Shown here: positions 1-12,200 of the stretch, piece by piece
Layout of the letters: each line of letters opens with the position of its first letter
How positions within the stretch are numbered: position 1 is the first letter of the stretch
Assembly: GCA_037893245.1 (NCBI GenBank)
Contig: JBAIAA010000019.1
Coordinates: 806,001 to 870,000 of the forward strand
Direction of reading: 5' to 3'
Origin: Crossaster papposus
Taxonomy: Eukaryota; Echinodermata; Asteroidea; Velatida; Solasteridae
Length of the DNA: 64,000 nt
Translations under genes and position numbers: made by a program
The notes under the pieces: generated by a model
Seen by the model: only the letters and a program-made list of their open reading frames with translations
Databases searched by the model: none
What the model was told of the DNA's origin: nothing

Positions 1-237
1 TTGTTCGTTTGTCACAGCATCTAATATCTGTTGCTGGGGCTGCATGTGAGGGCCTGAGGCTGCCTGGTGGGGAGGTGGATTCAGTGACATTCCTTTCAAT
101 TGGTTGGTGGTGTTGTGGTCTATCATCATCGGATGAGGCTGACCCATGTTATGTTGATTAAAGTTGAGTTGGGGGTGTTGGTTTGGCATCGGCATCGGCA
201 TCGGCATGCTGTCATGTGGACGCATAGGATCCATGTC
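1..237 (-). CDS. Exon 12, Met/Pro/Gln/His-rich region (continues past window start)
   Basis: The exon begins after a ttatttgcag acceptor in phase 0 and stays open to base 1, giving 79 residues. The composition (MPMPMPMPNQ, HPMMIDHN, PPPHQAASGPHMQPQQQ) resembles the low-complexity body of BCL9 between HD1 and the beta-catenin-binding HD2. HD2 itself is not in the window. Confidence 0.75.
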
Positions 238-3200
238 CTGCAAATAATAAAATATATTCACTTATTAATAACTTCATAAAATGTAACGATCAAGCCGCTA
301 AAGAGTTCCAGATGTCATTGAGACGTGAAAATTCCACGAGGAACGGGCATGATGCGATTTTGCATTCAAAGCGGACACGGCCAGTAGCAGGATGTGATTT
401 CAACAAACGATTTCCAAAATCACATCCAAATGTTCCAAATTCACATCCTCAGTCCAAATCCACATCCTGGGCCAAGTTCGATCAAGGACTATAGTTAACT
501 ATAGTTTGACTAACTCTGATCGAACTCAGGCTAGTCGACGATGGTTGGACTAGTCTAGTCGACTATTCACGACCAGCCTACCGCGGTTGGTCGCATCACT
601 GGTAACCAATAGCCGCTTTAATAGCACAGTACAGAGAGGACCAGTTTGGCAGTTAATGGTCAATAGTTCGACTAGAGTCGTTCGCACTTCAACTTCAGTG
701 CACATGCCCTAACGACGTCACGAACTAACCACTAGTTAAGTATAGTTCCTTGATCGAAATTGGCCTTGGATAAGGTCGTTAAAATGCAAATTCACATCGG
801 TGGATGTGAATTTGGACTTTAACTACTTAACACAGGTTGTGAATTAAGACTAAAGATGTGAATTTGGAGCATTTGGATATGATTTTTAAAATCTTTTGTT
901 GAAATCATATCCTGCTACTGGCCGTGTCCGCTTTGAATGTAAAATTATATCATGCCCATTCCTAGTATTTGTATTGATATTAAATGTGACCTGGCACCAC
1001 GAAATTATCAGAAAGTCGCACATGGCCAAAACGAGTTATTGGCCGAAACGTTATTTTTTTCATGTGGGAGGTCGGTTTCGAGTTGTTAATGTTTTTACAT
1101 ACAAAAAGCTCATCTTTATTATTTTCCAAAATTGTATAGCTCAATTAAACCTCTAAAGTGTGTTTTTGTGTGGCTGAATTGCACTGAGTGATAGTATAGT
1201 TTGCACGATTACCAGACTTTAAACTCCGTTTTCTCAAAACAAGGTGGCATGACTTCAGCAATTTCAAAGGAGTATAGCGCCGGCTAGGAATAAGCTACAG
1301 CAACACACAAAACATCATTTGAAAGCTTAGGACTTCTTCTTTCTAGAAATGTAATAATGCCAACTTTATTTTGCAACTTTTCACCCATTTCGTGGTACCA
1401 GGTCACAAATGAATACAAGAATTAGGTGAAATAAAAAAGGAATGCCTTGATTGGATGAAAAGAAGTACGAAAATATGTCAACCACTGGAAAGCTCAAATT
1501 AACCCATCGACGACGATATTGTCAGCGTCCCATTTCTCACTGCACCAGATTACACGGATAACCGCACAGAAGTCTTTGTTCAGTAGCTGCACTGCACAAT
1601 GAACTGAGCGTGCAGCTGCCTCGCAGGCCGTGTTCTACGACATAGCACGGGCTGGCCACAGCATTATGAGCCAAGTGATACAAACCGGGATGACGTCACC
1701 TGGCAGCGTATCATTTTTTACTTCACGAACGCGCGACGGAAATCGGCCAATGATGGGCGACGGAATCGGCCAATGGCGCGCTCCAATTTGCTCATGAATA
1801 TTTATGTAATAACAGTAAATACTCACCTGCTCAGGTAGAAGAAAGTCCCTGTTTGCCGACTGCGCCCGATGAAAGGAGAGAATGGAATCCACTTGGCCCG
1901 TAAAAATAGCGTGAGCAGCCTGATTAGCTAGTCTTGTAGAGAAGACGCAGACCTCCTGTGTGCTTGTCATAGGAAAGTGTGATGGCTGCTGATATGGCAT
2001 CATAGGAGTAGATAGTCCTCCATGTCCAACACCATCTGCAATAACACAGTAATAGCAATGTCACTAGAGAGCTTTTGACTCGGGACGGGAGACAAAGATG
2101 AAGGTAAGCCGAGCTAAACAAAATCGATCTGCGTATGTCTCCGTCCTGTTGTATCTACATGTATAAAGGCTTGGGTAACCACATTTTTAAGTGTTTGGCC
2201 ATGGTGCTACCGCGGTGCTACCGCGGTGCTACCGCGGTGCTACCGCGGTGCTACCGCGGTGCTACCGCGGTGCTACCGCGGTGCTACCGCGGTGCTACCG
2301 CGGTGCTACCGCGGTGCTACCGCGGTGCTACCGCGGTGCTACCGCGGTGCTACCGCGGTGCTACCGCGGTGCTACCGCGGTGCTACCACGGTGCTACCAC
2401 GGCTCTACCACGGCTCTACCACGGCTCTACCGCGGCTCTACCGCGGCTCGACCATGGTTCGATCATGCTTCGACCATGCTTCGACCATGCTTCGACCGTG
2501 GTTTTACCAACTGGTCACTGTCCAATGTACCGTATAAAAAGTCCTATGGAGATCAGAGGTCATAACAAAGTTGTTTTGTTCATCCTAAGCCCAACAGGAT
2601 GGAGACATTTCAACATGAACAAAGGCACGACTTGAACCTGCGACCTCCGGAACACCGGACTACCACCTGAGCTATCTTGCCCTATTGTTGTGTCTAGATA
2701 GCGCCCTCTTGCGGAGGTGAGAAAGAAGTGCGCCATGTTGGATGGTAAATAAATAAAGTGTTCTTGTTCCCACTACATAACACCTATGTTGGCGGTCTCT
2801 CAAATTGCCAGCATCTTTGTTCGAGGACGGAGACATGTCGGTTTGGCGAATGCGCGGATCGGTGTTTTCGCTCGGCTTATCGTCTACTTCCCGAATCGAA
2901 AGCTCTCTATTATCTGCAATGATGAGCCCCATAGTATATAGGAAGTTGTTACAAGGTACATGTACATGTAGGTAAGGTAGGTCGAGGAGGCCTAAACATT
3001 GTGACAGTGTGTCCTAGGTTTAAACTACCATCAGCTATATCGGCCGATACAACGACAGTCCTTGTATTCGAGGCCAGCCATTATTTACCTACCTGCTATC
3101 TTATTATTTTCTCCATTGGACTTGGCCATCTTCATATTGTCTCTAACGCCGTCAGTCCCGCACCAATCCAATTCCTTCGGCTTGGCGTCACTTTTCCTCT

Positions 3201-6200
3201 TGCCGCGAGAAGGCAGCTTTTCATCTGCGATAAAAAAGTAAACTCTACTCATCACAAAAAGTATCGAGACACTCAAAAATGAGCCAATAATTAACGTCCC
3301 GAAAGGGTATGGATTCATCGAAGCAAATAACCCAGTGCATAATTTTGTTCTGCGTATTTTGACGCCTCGATTGTTGAGATACGATGTTGCGGAGCGGAGT
3401 TATTGTCATTTCAATGGTCGTAGGTCCAGTTTCAAAAGTGGCAATCATCCCTATAGAAGCAGAAGCAGAACCTGATCATTCAAAACAATAATGCAAACCT
3501 GCGATATTATAAAATGTCCGAAATGCCGTCTACAGCTACAATGAGATGAATTCTAGCACATTGGCCTGAAGATGCTAATAAAGGCCCAAATAGGGCACGA
3601 AAAACAATGATGGTTGCATAGCAACACTGTTGTCAAGGAAACCATGCGACGTACAGTGTATGCTTGTAAATATTTATGTTCAGTTTCTGCCTATACGTAA
3701 ATATGTTACCTACATCTTTTCTTTAACTTCTAATTGACAATAATAATCGTTATAAACCAAATTCACACGCGATTATAAACAGCCATTTTACACGATTCAG
3801 AAAACCCCGCGGGCCTACCACCGCAACATGTACCACGCAACCTACATGTACATTATGTATGTACATTTACATTGCACATGTACGCCTGCTATGCATAGTC
3901 ATTGCACGACTCGGGACTACCCCAATAGCGAAAGCACGCGGGCCGTTTGTCCAAACAACAAGTAGCAGAACCTGATCATTCAAAACAATAATGCAAACCT
4001 GCGATATTATAAAATGTCCGAAATGCCGTCTACAGCTACAACGTAGCTCGGGCAAAACAAAATGGCGGCAGCACTAACGTTAATTTTGGAGCAAATGTTC
4101 TGATTATTTTTGAATGATTTTTGCATTGAATCGCAACTAACAAACTGATAAAGACGTCAATATCATCAGGTCTTTTCAATAACATCTAGCAGACAATAAA
4201 TTCCTACATCGTAATTTTGCAAACACGAATTCAAGCATTGCTCGAGGGCGCAATAACTAGCTGTAGCCGCGTCCGAATTCCATTTGCCATTAGTGCCTAT
4301 GTAGACAAAGCTGTAGACAGTAGCTCTAGAAACTTTTTCGGACAAGGCCTTAGGCCGAGGGTTCTTGTATCGTGTTACGACCGAGGATGGAAACACAAAA
4401 GAGAACAAAGGGAATAATAAATTCTTGAAGGATGGTTGGTGTTCGAATTCGGTCCACAATCGTTTCGAGTAAACGCTAGGTAATGGGGCTAAGGTTATAG
4501 TACAGGAATAAAGGGAAACACAATAGGGGATCCTCGGTCGTTATGTAATTCACGACTATGGGTAGGCATACACCGAGTTACAGGGGGGACACTGACCAAG
4601 TTATTTGGACCTTTTCGTGTCCCTATAGCATTTTGGGTCTCCGGTAAAAGGTTCTAGAGGTAAAATTGGGTTAGGGTATAATGAAAGAAAATTAGGGTAA
4701 TGTTGAACATATTAGGTAGAAAGAATTTTCAGAGATTTTCCTTAACCAGTTCGCGCCAGGATTATTGTAACATTCACCGAGCCGAGGCGCGGGATTATTT
4801 TAAAAGAAACTTGATTTGAGACGGGTTCAGGCCGATGGTACCGGGAAGCACACCAACGCATTTCCGGCTTTGCTCGCTGCTGACAGACATTTCCGGACTT
4901 GTTCGTGACGTTTTTATGCACCATCCGTTTTGAATCTCGGACAAACGTTACGTGTAAATACATCCTCCGGCGCGAACTGGTTAAGCACACGTACCCTATA
5001 GAATATGGGTGTCTTTCTGAGTGTGTAGTTTTTTGAAAGCAATTTGTATAACTTAATTTTTTTTAAATGATGTGTTCCGTAACTTCCGTTTTCTTTGAAA
5101 CACCCCGTCTATTCACCTTTGTTTCCATCCGGTCCGTTGCCCAAATTGTGATCAGGTAGAAACACCGAGTCTTCCTCGTCATTATTTTTGCCCATCTTAG
5201 ATCTGCTACCTCCCCTCTCTGTTTTCACATTAACACACATCTTGCTGGATAAGTCACTATTGTCCCCCTTGATCCCATTGTCGTCTAGTCTTTTCCTCAG
5301 CGCACATTCCTCTTTGATGGTAGGTAGGGAGGGCGAGTGGAGCGTTTGGGTGTTGACTTGCAAGTCGGCGCTGTTTGCCAATTGGGCTAACTTGGTCAGT
5401 TCGTCTGACATCTTGGCAATGTCTTGTCTTTCCTGGTGCAAAATCTCCTGGTAGTCAATTTTCGGCAGGCTGTATTCTCGCTGTACAGGAAAGAATATTT
5501 AAACCATTTTATATACCAACTACTCGCCAAGTGCATTATCATGTAATGACCAGGGTTGTCACCACGCCGGGCGGCGCCGGACGGTGCTACCCAGCTCCCA
5601 AAATTTCCGCCCGGTACTCAAGGTTAAGTTCAGCCTTACCGCCCGGCTCAAATTAACTCAGGCCTCAACCTTGCCGCGATGCCCCAGCCAATTGCCGTGA
5701 AGCCCATTCAAAAAAACACGTACCTTACGGCCACTTGGCCGTCGTTCCCCTTTCCATTTTAATTATACTATGTATTCGAAAGTGTTAACGTTAACGTTGT
5801 GACCCATTATGAGTAAAATTGTACATAGCGTACGCGCGCTCCCGCACACTGGTTTTCATAATGCTGCTTGCCATGGGTTGCCACGCATCGCGCAAAGTAC
5901 ATGTACTTATCTTCCTGCAGTGGAGAACCGAACGTGGCATGGCAACCATATCAAAGTAGTTGAGTTGTTTACTACTAAAAACACGGCACCAGACTACTCT
6001 CGTGTATAGACTGGCTACAGGTCCCTACACTGAATAGGTCGTATTATTGAACGTTGAGGGCGCTGTGATTAGGAGATAATTCACGTCAGGCCGCGGATCG
6101 ATGGCACAAATTACCCGGTTCTATAAATGGTCTGGTGACAACCCTGGTAATGACCAATCAACGTTGAGAGGGTCAACGTTGAGAGGGTCAACGTTGAGAG

Positions 6201-9200
6201 GGTCAACCTCGAGGGGGTCGACCTCGAGGGGGTCGACCTCGAGGGGGTCGACCTCGAGGGGGTCGACCTCGAGGGGGTCGACCTCGAGGGGGTCGACCTC
6301 GAGGGGGTCGACCTCGAGGGGGTCGACCTCGAGGGGGTCGACCTCGAGGGGGTCGACCTCGAGGGGGTCGACCTCGAGGGGGTCGACGTCGAGGGGGTCG
6401 ACGTCGAGGGGGTCGACGTCGAGGGGGTCGACGTCGAGGGGGTCGACGTCGAGGGGGTCGACGTCGAGGGGGTCGACGTCGAGGGGGTCGACGTCGAGGG
6501 GGTCGACGTCGAGGGGGTCGACGTCGAGGGGGTCGACGTCGAGGGGGTCGACGTCGAGGGGGTCGACGTCGAGGGGGTCGACGTCGAGGGGGTCGACGTC
6601 GAGGGGGTCGACGTCGAGGGGGTCGACGTCGAGGGGGTCGACGTCGAGGGGTCGACGTCGAGGGGGTCGACGGCGAGAGGGTCGACGGCGAGAGGGTCGA
6701 CGGCGAGAGGGTCGACGGCGAGAGGGTCGACGGCGAGAGGGTCGACGTCGAGAGGGTCGACGTCGAGAGGGTCGACGTCGAGAGGGTCGACGTCGAGAGG
6801 GTCGACGTCGAGAGGGTCGACGTCGAGAGGGTCGACGTCGAGAGGGTCGACGTCGAGAGGGTCGACGTCGAGAGGGTCGACGTCGAGAGGGTCGACGTCG
6901 AGAGGGTCGACGTCGAGAGGGTCAACGTCGAGAGGGTCAACCTTGAGAGTCTCAGCTCTAAATGGCAAATCTGCAAAGTCGTGAGTCTTTGAGCTAAGTT
7001 TCTTCAAGCTACATCTACCGTACAACCAACTACTCACCAGCACCTCAGCTTCCCGACCCTCCTTAGCAGCCTGCTTCAAACGCTTCCTTCTTTGTTTGGC
7101 TTCTAGTTTTTTATCCTTAAAACCAATGGAAAAGAAGACATGTACATGTAACTCCAAGGTACCGATATATTCTATAGCCACAGATATATTCTATAGCCAA
7201 CAGGTTTTTGTTTTCTTTTTAACCTGGGGCCAATTTCATGGAGCTGCTAAGCGCAACAAATTTGCTTAGCACAAAAAGTCTTGCGTAGTAAAAGCAGGTT
7301 ACCAGCCAAAAATCCATGTGCTTTTCATGCTAAGCCAAATCCAGCTGAATACCAGTCACAAACAATATACATCACCTGAAAATTTGGTTCGTAACCCTGT
7401 TTTTGCCAAGGAAGAATGTTCATGCTAAGCACATTTTTATGCTAAGCACATTTTTTGTGCTTAGCAGCTCCGAGAAATTGGCCACAGTTTGCGTCAGAGG
7501 ACGTACAGGTATATACCCGCAACGTTTTCCCCAGATTTAAAATGGATGATGCATAAACACGTCACGGGCAAGGCCGGAAATGTCTGTCAGCAACGAGCAA
7601 GGCCGGAAATGCATGGTTGTGCTTCCCGATACTATCGGCTTAAACCAACCTCGAATACTCGAATACTTGAATACTCAAATACTTGCGAGTACTCGAATAC
7701 TCAAATACTTGCGAGTACTCGAATACTCTCGAATACTCAAATACTCGCGATTACTTGAATACTCTCGAATACTCAAATACTCGCGAGTACTCGAATACTC
7801 AAATACTTGCGAGTACTCGAATACTAAAATACTTGCGAGTACTCGAATACTCGCGAATACTCGCGAGTACTCAAATACTTGCGAGTACTCGAATACTCAA
7901 ATACTTGCGAGTACTCGAATACTCAAATACTTGCGAGTACTCGAATACTCGCAATTACTCGAATACTCGCGATTACTCGAATACACAAATACCCGCGAGT
8001 ACCCGCGAGTACTCATCAGTACTCGAATACTCAACTACTCGCGATTACTCGAATACTCAACTACTCGCGAGTACTCGAACTACTCGCAAGTACTTGAACT
8101 ACTCGAGAGTACTCGAACTACTCGCAAGTACCCGAACCACTCGCGGGACTCGAGTAATTACATTACTTGCCCAGCAGAACTTGCCATTCACGGATTAGTC
8201 TCTTCTCCAAAAGCATGCTCCTACAACCAGGCAATGATAACATACATGTTTTCTGTACAAGTACCCTTTCCAAAAGTCACAATGCACAGGCATTGCTTAC
8301 ACAGTACTCGTTTGCAAGATTCTGTTCACTGCTTCATCATGCAATGAAATAAGTCATTTTGTACAGACTTGCTCACACAAAAACCCAGACAAAGTTGAAC
8401 ATTTTAGTTTTTTATATTTCCATTTTGTTTTATTTTCTCGAGGTTACCGGCTTTAAAATGATGATTTATTTACATATGTACCTCACACTATCTTTCCTGA
8501 GGGGAGGATTTAGTGATAAAACCCTGTAAACCTAATTTTGAGATAAACAGCTTTGAAGTTCAGAAAAGCGTATTATTTCTATACACAATTGTTTCACAAA
8601 ATTGACAAAAAAGCACACTTCCTGGCGACAGATTATGTTCAAACTTAGGGAGATTGTAAATTAATAGTTCGCGATTAAAACGAACCCAAAACCTCAAAAT
8701 GATAAAATTCACCCAAAATGACTTCACAAGTACATTGTAATAAAACACATTGTGCGACTTTAGGTCCATGTTTCGTTGGAACAGGTCACATATGGTACGT
8801 GTACGTGTAAGTTTCAGTCTAGCGTGGAGTTTCGTGGCTTCGTGGCCTGGAGCATTGACTTTGTAATCTGTAGGTAAAGTTGCAGGTTGTGGGTTCGAGT
8901 CCGGCCTGGGACTACGGTGCGTGTGCCCTTGGTCAAGGCACTTTATCACTCATTGCTTCTCTCCACCCAGTAGTAAATGGGTACCTGTGAGGGCAGAGAT
9001 GGTTATTGTGGTTGATTTAGCTGATTTGCGCCGAAATGGCAGCATCGAGCTGTATACTCCCCAGGGAGCCGAGATGGTATTTGGAATGTTTCATGGGCCT
9101 AATGACCGGGGTAATAACGTGAGAGCAGCACCTTGAGTACCAGTCTTGGTAGATACGTGCATTATGCCCGCATTTCACCAAGGATTGTTTTTTTGCAATC

Positions 9201-12200
9201 GGCCCGATCTGGACCAGATTGTCCCCGATGAATCAATTTTTTTGATCGGCCCGATTGTCGCTCTGAATCGCCTTTGGACGACCAACACGACCCCGGGCCG
9301 ACGGTTTTTGATCAGCTACTGTTTTTCAACATGTTTAAAAACAGTAGCCGATCATTTTTTCGGTACCCGACCCTCGAAGGACTGAGGTGATCGCGCCAGA
9401 TCTTCTCCCGAAGGTACAGGGTAGTGCTCGACAGTGCTCGCAGGTTCCCGACTATTTTAGCAAAAATGCGGCCGATCGAACAATCCTTGGTAAAATGGCC
9501 GCTTTATATAAGAACTGCCTGTGTTGCGTACAGAGACGGTTCGGGCAAGATCGTCAGCTGTACATTAGCAGCCTTTTGCTCGTTCAGGGTGCGAGCTTGG
9601 CAGGCTTCGCCGAGGCTAAATTTCCTCATGCATTCGTCTCCCATGCTGTGCCATTCTCTTAGCATGCTGGGATCTAATAACTGAGGGGGCAACTCACCTT
9701 CAACGACTCTCAACATAAATATTGTATTTAACCTTTCTGTTTTGAGAACAAACAAATCAAAAGCATCGAATACTCATGTCACCGTTGTACCAAATCAAGT
9801 CAATTATGAGTAAAACGCACAGTCAGCTTGCATATCCGCAAATTTGTATCCCTGTAGAGACATTTCCTTGTTTTTGTGTACATTTTTGGACTGTCAACAA
9901 TTATAATGGTCCTATTTTAACCACAGTTTATTTCCTGGGTTAAAAATCGGAACAAATAGACCCTATATGTGACCTGTCAATACAAAATGAGTAAAGTCGC
10001 ACAATGTGATTCAGAGAAATCATCCAAAGTCAAAATATGAAGGGGTGGTCAATTTTAAGATTTTGCATAATTTGGAAAGCCTAAGTCCTCCTCTACATAT
10101 TCCCATTTTTGGGGTGCGATCAGATGATCGAAAACCTCTTAAATTATAGGATTTTTCGTAGTGTTTGCGTAGTTAGTGTTTGGATTAAAGTTCATTAGTG
10201 GTCTAATTAACACGGTAATTAAATATGCAAATTAGGTCCTCGTAATTACCCCACGTTTCCACAATTTTGATATTTTGTTGTTTATATAATAGTTTGTACA
10301 TGTACGTGTGACCAGGATTTGAGGATTGAGGCAGTGGTCACCCCTTCACTGAATAAATGCAAGAAATAACCGATTGATTTTAGAGGATTGAGGACGAATC
10401 CAATGTTTACATAGTCAATACGAGGATTTTTGGAGGATTGAGGATACATGTAGTTTCTAGCAGAAAAGGCCAAGGGGGTTAGGTTTAACGTTTCGGGTCG
10501 GTTCGGGTAAGGTCAAGTCAGGTCAAGTCGGGTCAGGTCAAGACAGAACGGGTCGGGTCAGGACGGGACAAGACGGGTAGGGTCAGGACGGGACAAGACG
10601 GGTAGGGTCAGGTCGGGTCGGGCCGGGTAGAGTTGGGTTGGGTCGGGTTGGTCGGAGGGTTCAGATTGGTTTCGGTTCGGATTCGATTTCTATTTTTATT
10701 GTTTCAGGTCGGGTCGGGTCGGGTCGGGTCGGGTCGGGTCGGGTCGGGTCGGGTCGGGTCGGGCTAGCCAACCCAATCCAATCCGATCCACATCATTACC
10801 TCCAATGCACCTTGGATGATGGGCATCACTTCATCAAGCAGATAATGATACAGCGTTATCTCATCGGGATGTGCACTCTTACAGATGGACTTGAGAAATG
10901 CCTGCCACTCTTCGAGTCCGTTACAGATACACTGCCAAGCAGCCTTGCCCTTCTTGGGATTCACTTGGTCCTTGTACAATCGCAAACCTGCATCCCGACA
11001 GAAATCGAACACAGTCAAACACTGTTAAAGTATACCGTTGTTATCATTTGAAGTTGTCTTGGTTGCAAGACGTCCTAATCGCGGTATGCAGCGTGCGTAA
11101 GCCGACGATGCGGCTTTTCACTTACAGTTACAAATGTTATAACTTACCATTAAAATACCAATACTGGTTACTCAGTGCATCCTGTCCGACAGAAAGAAAT
11201 CTCTGAAACAAAACAAACAAAAAACAGCACGTTTATGGTAGGGCCCGACTCAGGTGTACTTCACAAGGATAGTACAATGTACATTGTAAATAAATACCGT
11301 ACATCTACCGGTACATGTAGGTGGTTGACTTTAAGTTAAATTTGAATAACATCTTGTAAAAAACTCTTACTAAAACCGCGTTCGCATTGGACTTAATATT
11401 GTCAAAAGTTACCGTACGTGATTGTCAAAGTTCACGGTGTTAAATCCTCCGCTAGAAGCTAGGGCCTGTAGATCTTACTGTTGCGGAGGGTAAAATAGAC
11501 AATTTGACAATGTTACCGCCTGTCCGCATTGGATTTAATTTTGTTAAAGTTGACAACAGTCTCCGTAGGTTTTACCAAAAAAAGTCCAATGCGAACACGG
11601 CTTAAGGTGCTACTTAATGGGTCTCATATTCTCATACAAATATAGAGTGCCTTGACTACCAGTCTTGGTAGATACATGTAAGTGCGCTATTATAAGAACT
11701 ACTACCGGCGCCTTTGAATGACTGTATTGTCAGATACTGTGCTCCTTATAAATGCTTTGTGTTATTATTATAATTAACATGTACACTGACTTGCTCACAC
11801 AGTCGTGAACCACATAACGACCGAGGATCGATATTGTGTTTTCCTTTGTTTCTTTACTATACCCTAACCCCATTACTTAGCGCTTGCCCATACATGTAGA
11901 TCGAGGACCGAATTCGGACAAGCAAACCGTCCTTCGAGGATCCTTTGTTCCCTTTTGTGTTTCGATCCTCGATCGTAATACGATACAAGAACACACAGCT
12001 TGGCACCGTTGAACTTTCAATTCTCCAGACCAAAGACACTGTTGCCATATCACATGATTCAGGGCAAGCTCTTGCATTTACGTAACAGACGTTCAGCACC
12101 AATACATTGTTCACAATGGGTGAGAATGGCACAAAGACACCAGACCATTCCGGAGCTTGGGGTTGCTAGCAATACAAGCCTTGCAGGATTTTTGTCATTA

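Noticed and set aside
6101-7181. Open frames of 257-356 codons on both strands (GSTSR, DVDPL, STPST repeats)
   Set aside because: Artefacts of the 15-bp minisatellite. Only the DKKLEAKQRRKR part at 7038-7115 is a real exon.
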